Assembly (NCBI GenBank): GCA_016177775.1
Contig: JACOUQ010000015.1
Location: forward strand, 1 to 64,000
DNA: 64,000 nt
Direction of reading: 5' to 3'
Source of the DNA: Geobacter sp.
GTDB taxonomy: Bacteria; Desulfobacterota; Desulfuromonadia; Geobacterales; Geobacteraceae
Position numbers and translations under genes: made by a program. Below, one piece after another: positions 38,064-45,807 of this stretch (positions are counted from its first letter, which is position 1; every line of letters starts with the position of its first letter). The notes beneath the pieces were generated by a model, which made no database searches, had not been told where the DNA came from, and saw only the letters and a program-made list of their open reading frames with translations.

Positions 38064-38089
38064 CCCCCGCCCCGGCGGGGGTTTTTTTT
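38064..38089 (+). terminator. Rho-independent terminator
   Basis: CCCCCGCC-CC-GGCGGGGG followed by eight T, directly after the TPR gene. It ends the yajC-secD-secF-TPR transcript. Confidence 0.9.
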
Positions 38090-38123
38090 GCCTTAATCGC
38101 AGTGATATTGAAGTCACGATTCT

Positions 38124-38246
38124 TTAACACGGAGACTCAGAGTAACAGAGACTCGGAGAATTTCACTTTAAGGATTCACGCTTTTTTTGTCCCGACTCGC
38201 CATATGTTTAACTCTGTGTCTCTGTTTCTCAGCGCCTCTGTGTTAA
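38124..38246. repeat. Word-type intergenic palindrome (CACAGAGA family)
   Basis: The left arm 38124-38160 (TTAACACGGAGACTCAGAG...) and right arm 38211-38246 (...GCGCCTCTGTGTTAA) are reverse-complementary in outline. A 50-base centre separates them. It lies upstream of recJ. Confidence 0.6.
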
Positions 38247-38275
38247 GTTTATTGAATTCCAGGATTATGTGATTT

Positions 38276-40003
38276 ATGGAACCAGTCAGCGAACGCCGTT
38301 GGAACATCAAAATTGCTGATGACGAAGCTGTCGGAAAGATATCTGCCCATTGCTCTGTATCTCCGCTTCTGGCGCTGCTTTTAGCCAACCGTGGCATGAT
38401 CGAGCCATTAGGGGCTGCTCGTTTTCTCTCCTCGACCTTGTCCGACCTCCACGACCCGTTCATTCTTCTCGGAATGGACGCGGCCGTAGGCCGCCTCTGC
38501 GCGGCCCTGGAAAGGGGCGAGAAGGTCTGCATTCACGGCGACTATGACGTGGATGGTGTTACCTCCGTAGCCCTTCTGGCGAGTTTCATGCGTGCCGTCG
38601 GCTTCCACGTCTTCTACCATATCCCCTTGCGGCTTGAAGATGGCTATGGGCTTTCTTCCACCGGCCTGCAAAGAATCGCCGGGCAGGGGGCGAAGGTGGT
38701 GGTGACGGTTGACTGCGGCATCACGGCCATGGAAGAGGCGAAACTGGCCCGTTCTCTTGGCATCGATCTTATAATTACCGACCACCATACCCCCGGCGAA
38801 CTCCTCCCCGAGGCCTGCGCGGTCATCAATCCCCTTCAGCCGGGATGCACCTTCCCATGCAAGACCCTGGCGGGGGTGGGGGTGGCGTTCAATCTGATGA
38901 TAGCGCTCCGCAGCCGGCTTCGCGACCAGGGGTGTTTCGCCGGACGGCCCGAACCGAACCTGCGTCAGTTCCTGGACCTGGTCGCCCTCGGGACCGTGGC
39001 GGATGTCGTACCGCTGCTGGACGAAAACAGGATATTCGTGAAGTACGGGCTTGCAGAGCTGACAAGCGGCGAGCGCCTGGGAGTCCGCGCACTGAAGGAT
39101 GTGGCCGGAGTGGACGGCGAGGTCGGGTGCGGTGCGGTTGGCTTCCGTCTGGCGCCGCGCCTCAATGCTGCCGGCCGCCTGGAGGATGCGGCCCCCGGAG
39201 TGGAGCTCCTGTTGACCGGTGACCCGCAAGCTGCGGCAGCTATTGCCGCGGACCTGGATACCGGCAATGTCGAGCGCCAGGCACTGGAGCGGCGGATATT
39301 GCAGGAGGCCGTTTCCATGGTCAAGGGGAACCCGAAGCTCAAGGGGAAGAAGAGCATCGTTCTTGCCTCGGATGAATGGCATCCTGGCGTGATCGGCATC
39401 GTGGCCTCACGCATCGTGGAGATGTTCCACCGCCCCACGATATTGATCGCCCTGCAGGATGGAAACGGCAAGGGGTCGGGGAGGAGCATCCCCCGCTTTC
39501 ACCTGTATGATGCATTGAAGGCCTGCTCCGAGCATCTGCTCAAATTTGGCGGCCACAAGCATGCCGCCGGCCTATCCATCGATGAGGCGATCCTGGAAGA
39601 GTTCACCGAGCGCTTCGACGAGGTGGCCGCCGGGGTCCTCTCCCCCGAGGACCTGACCCCGGAGTTGATGATAGACGCCGAGCTCTCTCCGGCTGACCTC
39701 ACTCTGGAGCTGGTCGGGGAGTTAGCGTCGCTCAAACCGTTCGGCATGGGTAATCCCGAGCCGGTTTTCGTCTGCCGCGGGATGGAGGTGGAGGATGCCC
39801 GCATCCTGAAGGAGCAGCACCTGAAGCTGAGAGTTGCGGCGGGCGGATTGCGTTTCGACGCCATTGCCTTCAACATGGCAAGCCGGAAGCCAACCGGCCG
39901 GCTTGTTGATATTGCCTTCACCCTTGATATAAATACTTGGAATGGCAGGCAGTCGCTGCAACTAAAGGTCAAAGATATTAAAGAGGCAGGCAATAGGCAA
40001 TAG
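38276..40003 (+). CDS. recJ: Single-stranded-DNA exonuclease RecJ
   Basis: A 575-residue DHH-family 5'-3' nuclease for recombination and mismatch repair. Seen: DYDVDGVTSVALL, VDCGITAMEEA, ITDHHTPGELLPEA, the linker helix, RLNAAGRLEDA, and DHHA1 with GGHKHAAGLSI. The C-terminus (EAGNRQ-stop) is encoded by the left arm of a word-type palindrome that also provides the stop codon. Confidence 0.95.
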   Translation: MEPVSERRWNIKIADDEAVGKISAHCSVSPLLALLLANRGMIEPLGAARFLSSTLSDLHDPFILLGMDAAVGRLCAALERGEKVCIHGDYDVDGVTSVALLASFMRAVGFHVFYHIPLRLEDGYGLSSTGLQRIAGQGAKVVVTVDCGITAMEEAKLARSLGIDLIITDHHTPGELLPEACAVINPLQPGCTFPCKTLAGVGVAFNLMIALRSRLRDQGCFAGRPEPNLRQFLDLVALGTVADVVPLLDENRIFVKYGLAELTSGERLGVRALKDVAGVDGEVGCGAVGFRLAPRLNAAGRLEDAAPGVELLLTGDPQAAAAIAADLDTGNVERQALERRILQEAVSMVKGNPKLKGKKSIVLASDEWHPGVIGIVASRIVEMFHRPTILIALQDGNGKGSGRSIPRFHLYDALKACSEHLLKFGGHKHAAGLSIDEAILEEFTERFDEVAAGVLSPEDLTPELMIDAELSPADLTLELVGELASLKPFGMGNPEPVFVCRGMEVEDARILKEQHLKLRVAAGGLRFDAIAFNMASRKPTGRLVDIAFTLDINTWNGRQSLQLKVKDIKEAGNRQ

Positions 40004-40056
40004 GCTAAGGACAGTTTTGTGATTTTCCTTGTGCCCATTGCCTATTGCCTAGTGCC
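39987..40056. repeat. Word-type intergenic palindrome (GGCAATAGG family)
   Basis: The left arm 39987-40012 (GGCAATAGGCAATAGG) encodes the end of recJ. The right arm 40027-40056 (CCCATTGCCTATTGCC) mirrors it. It runs into GAGGTTTTTT before the next ATG. Confidence 0.7.
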
Positions 40057-40072
40057 GGTTTTGAGGTTTTTT

Positions 40073-40972
40073 ATGCAACGCCAGGAACGGTTCGGGCTGG
40101 CCGAACGGGTGATACGGATCGGCTTCTGGGCCAATATCGTACTCATGGTGATGAAGCTTCTGGCCGGCCATTACGGCCGCTCCGAAGCGGTATTCGCCGA
40201 CGGGGTGGAGAGCGCCTGCGACTTTGTGGCCATCTTTTCCACCCTGGTGGCGTTGCGCATCGGCAGAAAGCCGTTCGACGCCAAGCACCCCTATGGGCAC
40301 GGTCGGGCCGAGAGCATCTCCGCCATCGTTGTTGCGTTTTTGATAATTGCCACCGGCGCGGGAATCATGGTCAACTCCGTTTCCGTAATAGTCACTGGAA
40401 CGCAGCGGACTCCGCAGGCGATTGCTGTTGTGGCTGCCTTTCTGACCATCGTGATTAAGGAATGGCTCTACCGGAACTCTATCGGTGCAGGCAGAACACT
40501 TGAGAGCCCCGCGCTCCTTGCGGTGGCAAAAGACCACCGCAAAGACGCGCTGACATCGATCGCCACATTGATTGGCGTCAGCGGGGCTTATCTGGGGTAT
40601 TCCGTTATGGATCCCTTGGCCGCTGGCGTTACCTCCTTTTTCATTCTCCACATCGGTTACGGGACCTTCCGCAACGCCGCCCACGAGCTGATGGACGCCG
40701 TTCCTCCGCCGGAATTCCTGAACGCTGTCACCGCATTGGCCGAGGGGGTGCAAGGGGTCGAGCACGTCCACGAGATCCGCGCCCGCCGCTCCGGGCAGTT
40801 CGTTATAATCGACCTCAAGCTGGACATGGACCCGGAAATGACCGTGAAGAGGTCCCACACGATTGCCACGGAGGTGAAGAAGCTGATCTTCGAGAAATTT
40901 CCCAATGTGGGGGACGTGATGATCCACATAAACCCGCACGAAGAGGAGCATGAGGATTTGATAAGGCTGTGA
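40073..40972 (+). CDS. Cation diffusion facilitator family transporter
   Basis: A 299-residue metal/proton antiporter with six helices and a cytosolic ferredoxin-like C-terminal domain. Metal-site regions: ADGVESACDFVAIF in helix 2 (D near 38), KHPYGHGRAES, then KDHRKDALTS in helix 5; the C-terminal domain has HVHEIRARRSGQFVIIDL and INPHEEE. Helix 2 has D-x-x-E-x-x-x-D rather than the Zn-type H/D-x-x-x-D. The metal could therefore be Fe or Mn, which is not certain. ATG 40073, with GAGG from the repeat, is used rather than GTG 40019, which lies inside the repeat. Confidence 0.88.
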   Translation: MQRQERFGLAERVIRIGFWANIVLMVMKLLAGHYGRSEAVFADGVESACDFVAIFSTLVALRIGRKPFDAKHPYGHGRAESISAIVVAFLIIATGAGIMVNSVSVIVTGTQRTPQAIAVVAAFLTIVIKEWLYRNSIGAGRTLESPALLAVAKDHRKDALTSIATLIGVSGAYLGYSVMDPLAAGVTSFFILHIGYGTFRNAAHELMDAVPPPEFLNAVTALAEGVQGVEHVHEIRARRSGQFVIIDLKLDMDPEMTVKRSHTIATEVKKLIFEKFPNVGDVMIHINPHEEEHEDLIRL

Positions 40973-41006
40973 ATGGTGAATAAAATCGCGAAAGGAGGAG
41001 AATGCA

Positions 41007-41513
41007 ATGCCCAACGGACCGAAAACTGAAAGCGACTTGAAAGAGGCTTTTGCCGGGGAGTCCCAGGCGAACCGCAAGTATCTGGCCTATGCCGCGAAGG
41101 CGGAGAAGGAGGGGTTCGTGCAGGCAGCCAGACTGTTTCGGGCAGCTGCCGAAGCGGAGACCATCCATGCCCACAATCACCTGAAGGCGCTGGGCGTGAT
41201 ACAGGACACGCGCTCCAACCTCCACGACGCCGTTACCGGCGAGGTCCACGAGTTCAAGAGCATGTACCCGCAGATGATCGCCGATGCCGAAGAGGAGAAG
41301 GCCGCCGAGGCGCTCCGCTCCTTCACCTTTGCCAACGCGGTGGAGAAGGTCCACGCAGCCCTGTACCAGAAGGCGCTGGAAACGCTGGGGGAGCCGGCAG
41401 AGCAGTTCGACTACTTCGTCTGTTCGGTCTGCGGACATACCGTGGAACTGGAAGCGCCGGACACCTGCGAGATCTGCGGGGCCAAGGGGAGCGTGTTCGT
41501 GCGGGTGCATTGA
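41007..41513 (+). CDS. Rubrerythrin
   Basis: A 168-residue diiron peroxidase: a four-helix ferritin-like domain with the carboxylate ligands (FAGESQANRKYLAYA, RAAAEAETIHAHNHL, EFKSMYPQMIADAEEE) and a C-terminal rubredoxin [FeS4] site CSVCGH...CEICGA. It reduces peroxide in anaerobes. Very strong AAAGGAGG ribosome-binding site. Single gene closed by a terminator. Confidence 0.95.
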   Translation: MPNGPKTESDLKEAFAGESQANRKYLAYAAKAEKEGFVQAARLFRAAAEAETIHAHNHLKALGVIQDTRSNLHDAVTGEVHEFKSMYPQMIADAEEEKAAEALRSFTFANAVEKVHAALYQKALETLGEPAEQFDYFVCSVCGHTVELEAPDTCEICGAKGSVFVRVH

Positions 41514-41537
41514 GAGTTGTCGATTCCATCGAGTAAG

Positions 41538-41576
41538 AAAAAAGCCGCTTAGTTGCCTGACGAAGCGGCTTTTTTA
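41538..41576 (+). terminator. Rho-independent terminator
   Basis: AAAAAGCCGCTT with AAGCGGCTTTTT, 12-base loop and T-rich end, after rubrerythrin. Confidence 0.88.
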
Positions 41577-41653
41577 TTGGTTTTGGGGGTTGCGACGTAT
41601 TTTGACACATTTCTGTGGTTTACTGTTGTGGCTGATTTTGTGAGGAGAAAATC

Positions 41654-41833
41654 ATGGAATGGATTTTAAAAATCTGCTATGCGTACAGGCAGGAGCAATC
41701 GCCTTTACGGCGGAGGATGGGCCGGCATGGTGGCGTCAGGTGCGCTGCTTGCCGCGTCCGTTTGGATAGGATTTTGAACAGTCCGAGGACGGCGCGCTGG
41801 ACGACCTCACGGCGCGGGTGTGGGTGGCATTGA
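41654..41833 (+). CDS. Doubtful 59-aa reading frame
   Basis: It has a good ribosome-binding site (GAGGAG) and an ATG, but the 59-residue product (MEWILKICYAYRQEQS then an Arg-rich tail) matches nothing I know. Part of its DNA (GCGCTGCTTGCCGCG) resembles the REP element at 42497. It is more likely decayed repeat or leader sequence than a gene. Confidence 0.2.
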   Translation: MEWILKICYAYRQEQSPLRRRMGRHGGVRCAACRVRLDRILNSPRTARWTTSRRGCGWH

Positions 41834-41843
41834 CAAATGGATC

Positions 41844-41932
41844 GTAGGGGCACCCCCATGTGGGTGCCCGCCTTCGCCCCCGTGTGTCTGCCCGAATTCT
41901 AAACCTGGGCGGCCACATGGGGCCGCCCCTAC
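41844..41932. repeat. REP element, left flank of transposase
   Basis: GTAGGGGCACCC...GGGTGCCC hairpin and GGGCGGCC-ACATG-GGGCCGCCC hairpin, bounded by GTAGGGG and CCCCTAC. It ends 7 bases before the transposase ATG. Confidence 0.8.
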
Positions 41933-41939
41933 AGGATTT

Positions 41940-42500
41940 ATGAAATATAACCCCGACATTCACCATCGCCGTTCCATTCGTTTGCGGGATTACGATTATT
42001 CGGCAAACGGCGCCTATTTCGTGACCGTATGCGTCCAGGGACGGGAATCCCTGTTTGGCGCGGTCGTTGATGGTGTCATGGAATCGAGCGAGGCGGGGCG
42101 GATGGTGGAGGAATGGTGGGCGAAATTGGCGGAAAATTCCCCAAATGTCCTGACGGATTCCTTCGTTGTGATGCCGAATCATTTCCACGGGATCATTGTT
42201 CTTGTAGGGGCAGACCCATGTGTCTGCCCGGATTTAGAAAACGCACACATGGGTAAGGGCGGACACATGGGTCCGCCCCTACAGAGGATCATTCAATGGT
42301 TAAAGACAATGACCACGAACGCATATATCCGTGGCGTCAAGCAATCGGATTGGCCGTCATTCCCCGGCCGGTTATGGCAACGCAATTATTACGAGCGGAT
42401 CATCCGGGACGAAGAGGAATTGATCGCCATCCGGGAATATATCGCCGGCAATCCTGCCAAATGGGCGCAGGATAAGGAAAACCCCATGAATGTGTTGTAG
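41940..42500 (+). CDS. REP-associated tyrosine transposase (RAYT, Y1/HUH)
   Basis: A 186-residue single-strand transposase of the TnpA-REP group. Seen: RRSIRLRDYDYSANGAYFVTVCV at the N-terminus (the usual G-x-YFVT opening), metal-binding HUH site in MPNHFHGIIVL (near 81-84), and catalytic Tyr in QRNYYERIIRDEEE (near 154). Such proteins bind and process REP hairpins and are usually domesticated, without mobile ends of their own. Both flanks and the gene interior carry matching GTAGGGG elements. The in-frame region before ATG 41940 is REP-derived. Confidence 0.9.
   Translation: MKYNPDIHHRRSIRLRDYDYSANGAYFVTVCVQGRESLFGAVVDGVMESSEAGRMVEEWWAKLAENSPNVLTDSFVVMPNHFHGIIVLVGADPCVCPDLENAHMGKGGHMGPPLQRIIQWLKTMTTNAYIRGVKQSDWPSFPGRLWQRNYYERIIRDEEELIAIREYIAGNPAKWAQDKENPMNVL
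42204..42282. repeat. REP element inserted within the transposase coding sequence
   Basis: GTAGGGGCAGACCCATGTG...CACATGGGTCCGCCCCTAC lies inside the transposase gene and is translated in frame as VGADPCVCPDLENAHMGKGG and following. It adds about 26 residues between the HUH motif and the catalytic helix. Confidence 0.85.
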
Positions 42501-42566
42501 GGGCGCTGCTTGCCGCGCCCAGGATTGTGTGCGCTGAATCAGGGCGCGGTAAGCAGCGCCCCCTAC
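42497..42566. repeat. REP element, right flank of transposase
   Basis: GTAGGGGCGCTGCTTGCCGC mirrors GCGGTAAGCAGCGCCCCCTAC. It supplies the transposase TAG stop codon. The remaining 42567-42720 holds no gene I can support. Confidence 0.8.
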
Positions 42567-42721
42567 ATTCACCCTGATATTGGGTCTGTGGAAAATTTAA
42601 ATGCCTGGATCGATATATTTCGCGGGGAATCTGCTCCACCTTTGGCGAAGGGGAATTGATGGAGGGGTATTCCCGGTATTTGGGAAGGCGGCGGGGAACA
42701 GGGATGTGAAAATTAAAAAAC

Positions 42722-42749
42722 TTGCATATAAAAAATATTAATGTAAATT
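42722..42749 (+). promoter_or_regulatory. Candidate cas operon promoter
   Basis: TTGCAT (42722-42727), a 16-base spacer and TAAATT (42744-42749) in very A+T-rich DNA, 126 bases before cas3. The -10 lies inside the site matched by the cryptic spacer at 42787. Moderate consensus only. Confidence 0.4.
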
Positions 42750-42757
42750 TTTATGTC

Positions 42758-42860
42758 AGCACACGTTTCAGTGTGGGGATTTGAACATGTAAATTTTGAT
42801 GTGAAGAAATGCTGTGAAATGGCGCCCGTCTAGAAGGGCGGGCGCACCTCATTGTTCAAG
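42758..42860 (+). ncRNA. Candidate CreR-type Cas-regulating RNA (degenerate repeat-spacer-repeat)
   Basis: Degenerate repeat 1 (42758-42786) forms CACAC/GTGTG and ends GGGATTTGAAC, against GAGGATTGAAAC in the array. Then come 32 bases (42787-42818), then degenerate repeat 2 (42819-42859), which keeps GCGCCCG, AAGGGCGGG and ATTG of the array repeat and folds as GCGCCCG/CGGGCGC. The 32-base insert fits the array spacer range (32-38). Its first 18 bases match 42741-42758 at 16 positions, including the first 11. This is the architecture of known Cas-regulating RNAs that direct Cascade to the cas promoter. Seen: layout and match. Inferred: transcription, processing and repression. Confidence 0.6.
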
Positions 42861-42874
42861 CAGGAGGTTGACTG

Positions 42875-45064
42875 ATGGAGCTAAAGGAATTCTTCGCTCA
42901 TTCCGAAAATGAAAAAAACGAAAGACATAAACTGTCGAATCATCTATTCAGAACAGCTCAACTTGCGGAAGAGTTTGCCTGCCAAGAGAATTACAAACCT
43001 GCACTCAAAGCAGCAGGTTTATTGCACGATTTGGGCAAGTATCAACTGGCTTTTCAAAGGTATCTGGAACAGGGCGGCAGGCGCGGCAGCGTGCCTCATG
43101 CCTCTTGGGGGGCTGCCTATGCCAGGAGGCTTAAGCAGCTTGAGATGTCATTTGCCATCGACGGTCACCATAAAGGCATACCGGACCAGACGCCATGGAA
43201 AGGGGTAACGGAAGAATTTATAAGGGGCGATAAGCCGGAGTTTGATTCGGTCCTGGCGGACTTCTTTTCCGATATCGGCATCAGCGATGAAGAATTTCAG
43301 AAAATCGACAAGCTTCGTTTTGCTGACCCATTATTTCAAGGAGAGCTGTTCACCCGCTACCTCTTCAGCGTGCTGACCGACAGCGACTGGCTTTCGACAG
43401 AAGAACATTTCAGCCCGGAAAAAACGTCATTACGCAACAAAACTACGTTGCAGGTTGATGATTTGCTCGCCATGTTGGCAACTGAGTTTTCCCGTAAATC
43501 TGCAGAGGGTGAAATCAACCAGCTGCGCAACTCCGCCCGCGAACTGGCCACCAGCAGGGCAGCGGAGCAGCCGGGGTTCTATTCCCTGGCGCTGCCGACC
43601 GGTATGGGGAAAACCTTGACTTCTCTTGCATGGGCTTTGCTGCACGCCAAACAGAACAAACTGAAGCGCATCATCATTGTTTTGCCGTATATCAGCATCA
43701 TTGACCAGACTGCACTGGAGCTGAAAAAAATCTTCGGTGAAGAGTTGGTGCTTGAACATCACTCCTCCTTCAACGAGGGTAAGAATGACAATGAGGGGAA
43801 GGGCGAAAATTACACTCCGGAGCAGAAAAGGAGGCAGCTTGCCTGCGAGAACTGGGATTTTCCGATTATCGTCACAACTACGGTTCAGTTTTTTGAATCG
43901 CTTTTCAGCAACAAACCCGCCAAGTGCCGTAAGGTCCACAACGTAGCCGAATCGGTTGTTATCTTCGACGAAGTGCAATCCATTCCGAAAGAGATTATCC
44001 TGCCGACATTGCGTATGCTCAGCGACGTTCAGGCTGTCATGCGGACATCGTTTCTGTTCTGCACTGCAACCCAGCCTGCCTATGAGAAGCGTCCCGGCTT
44101 CGAGGGCATTGCCTCCATAACTCCATTGATTGCAAGCCCCGGCATTTTGTACGACAAAACCAGGCGGGTCGAGTACCACCTCCTGGACGATCTGCAACCA
44201 ATAGACCAGGGACGTCTGAAAGAATCGGTTATTGAGTGTAACGACTCGGCTCTGGTTATTTTCAACACCAAGAAAGCCGCTCTGGAATTTTATCTTGCTA
44301 TGAAGTCCCTTGATTACTGGGATGCCAGGTATCACTTGTCAACGGCAATGTGCCCGGCCCACAGAAAAGAGGTGATAGGAAAAATCAGGGCCGGACTGAA
44401 GGCGGATAAGAAAATTCTGGTCGTCTCTACTCAGCTGATCGAAGCAGGAGTAGATTTCGATTTTCCGGTGGTTTTCCGGGCTATCGCACCGTTGGAGGCA
44501 ATAATTCAGTCTGCCGGGCGTTGTAATCGGGAAGGAAAGTTGCCCGGTTACGGTAAGGTTTTTCTCTTCAAGCTTCAAGATGGTAAATGGCCGAACAGCA
44601 CCTATGAGGCCTGCGCCGGGTTTGCGGAAGAAGTTATCAAGACGGATATCAACCGGCTCTACACCCATGACGTGTTTGAGAAATATTATGCCGCCGTCTT
44701 CGGGCTCTATATCGATCAGGCAAGACAGCAGACCATCAATGCCGCCCGCAAAGGGTTCAATTTCGAGACGGTGAACGACAGTTACCGCTTCATCAAGGAC
44801 GCCTCGGAAGGGCTTTATATTTACCATTACAGCGAAGAGAGCAGGGAGTTGCTGCATTCGCTCCAGTACAAAGAGTTCCTTTCCCGCGATGATTACCGCC
44901 GGATGCAGCCCTACACGGTGCAGGCTTACGAGCATTTCATCTTTCAGAATCGTGAAGATATCAAGATCGAAAAGCAAGGCTTCAAGGTTTGGTACGGCAA
45001 CTACGACCCTGCTACGGGAATTTCTGTGGCGCCAATGGAAGTGGACAACTATGTGGTGGGATAG
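42875..45064 (+). CDS. cas3: CRISPR-associated helicase-nuclease Cas3 (type I-C)
   Basis: A 729-residue effector that unwinds and degrades target DNA. N-terminal HD nuclease (H23 in SNHLFRTA, HD at 51-52 in LLHDLGKYQ, DGHHKG further on), then a superfamily 2 helicase with Walker A ALPTGMGKT (near 240), DEVQ box (near 366), SAT-equivalent CTATQP, and motif VI QSAGRCNREG. Length and HD-first order fit I-C Cas3. AGGAGG precedes the ATG. First gene of the cas operon, immediately downstream of the cryptic repeat unit. Confidence 0.96.
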   Translation: MELKEFFAHSENEKNERHKLSNHLFRTAQLAEEFACQENYKPALKAAGLLHDLGKYQLAFQRYLEQGGRRGSVPHASWGAAYARRLKQLEMSFAIDGHHKGIPDQTPWKGVTEEFIRGDKPEFDSVLADFFSDIGISDEEFQKIDKLRFADPLFQGELFTRYLFSVLTDSDWLSTEEHFSPEKTSLRNKTTLQVDDLLAMLATEFSRKSAEGEINQLRNSARELATSRAAEQPGFYSLALPTGMGKTLTSLAWALLHAKQNKLKRIIIVLPYISIIDQTALELKKIFGEELVLEHHSSFNEGKNDNEGKGENYTPEQKRRQLACENWDFPIIVTTTVQFFESLFSNKPAKCRKVHNVAESVVIFDEVQSIPKEIILPTLRMLSDVQAVMRTSFLFCTATQPAYEKRPGFEGIASITPLIASPGILYDKTRRVEYHLLDDLQPIDQGRLKESVIECNDSALVIFNTKKAALEFYLAMKSLDYWDARYHLSTAMCPAHRKEVIGKIRAGLKADKKILVVSTQLIEAGVDFDFPVVFRAIAPLEAIIQSAGRCNREGKLPGYGKVFLFKLQDGKWPNSTYEACAGFAEEVIKTDINRLYTHDVFEKYYAAVFGLYIDQARQQTINAARKGFNFETVNDSYRFIKDASEGLYIYHYSEESRELLHSLQYKEFLSRDDYRRMQPYTVQAYEHFIFQNREDIKIEKQGFKVWYGNYDPATGISVAPMEVDNYVVG

Positions 45065-45075
45065 AGGAGGTCCGG

Positions 45076-45807
45076 ATGCTTGATGATCGAATTGTCAAAG
45101 TGAAGGTCAAGGGTGACTTTGCCTGTTTTACCCGGCCTGACCTGAAGGTTGAGCGGATGACGTACCCCTGCATGACCCCGTCAGCGGCTCGGGGGATACT
45201 GGATTCCATTCTCTGGAAACCGGAATTCCAATGGTACGTCAGGAGAATCGTTATCCTCAATCCTGTCAGGTTTACAACCATCAAACGTAATGAGATCAAC
45301 GCCAAGCAGGGGCGCAATCCGATTGTCATTGAAGACCGGCGCGCCCAACGCAACAGCGTAATTTTGCGGGATGTAGAGTACATCATCGAGGCGTCGATCT
45401 TCATGCACAATGTGACCGACAAAAGGATGTATGAAAAGTACGTCGGTATGATGGAGAAAAAAGAAGGAATATTCCCCCGTCGCGTCAGAAAGGGGCAGTG
45501 TTGGCGCAGACCATATCTAGGTACGCGTGAATTTTCCGCCGAATTCATGTCGCCGGATGGAAACGAGCAGCCGCTTCAGGAAACTATCCCCATTGGCAGC
45601 ATGCTGTTTGACATGTTTTACGATGACCAGGGCAAACCGCAGCCGTTATTTTTCGAAGCCGCTATTCGCGACGGTGTGCTTGACTGTGAAGTTCCCGAGA
45701 ACGAGCTGATGATGACCTCGTCCCATCTCAGGCCGCCGCTTGACAGCGAAGTTTCCTCCCTGGTGTATGAATTGAACCAACGGGAAGAAGAGGAGGCCGC
45801 CCTATGA
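45076..45807 (+). CDS. cas5c: Cas5c (Cas5d), pre-crRNA endonuclease of type I-C
   Basis: A 243-residue RAMP protein. In type I-C this subunit replaces Cas6, cutting the repeat hairpin and staying on the crRNA 5' handle. Seen: N-terminal VKVKGDFACFTRPDLKVERMTYPCMTPSAARGI, GREINAKQGR-like basic stretch (NEINAKQGRNP), RRVRKGQCWRRPYLGTREF with the C-terminal Gly-rich fold. ATG 45076 has GAGGAGG upstream; the longer frame runs into cas3. Its stop overlaps cas8c (ATGA). Confidence 0.94.
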   Translation: MLDDRIVKVKVKGDFACFTRPDLKVERMTYPCMTPSAARGILDSILWKPEFQWYVRRIVILNPVRFTTIKRNEINAKQGRNPIVIEDRRAQRNSVILRDVEYIIEASIFMHNVTDKRMYEKYVGMMEKKEGIFPRRVRKGQCWRRPYLGTREFSAEFMSPDGNEQPLQETIPIGSMLFDMFYDDQGKPQPLFFEAAIRDGVLDCEVPENELMMTSSHLRPPLDSEVSSLVYELNQREEEEAAL

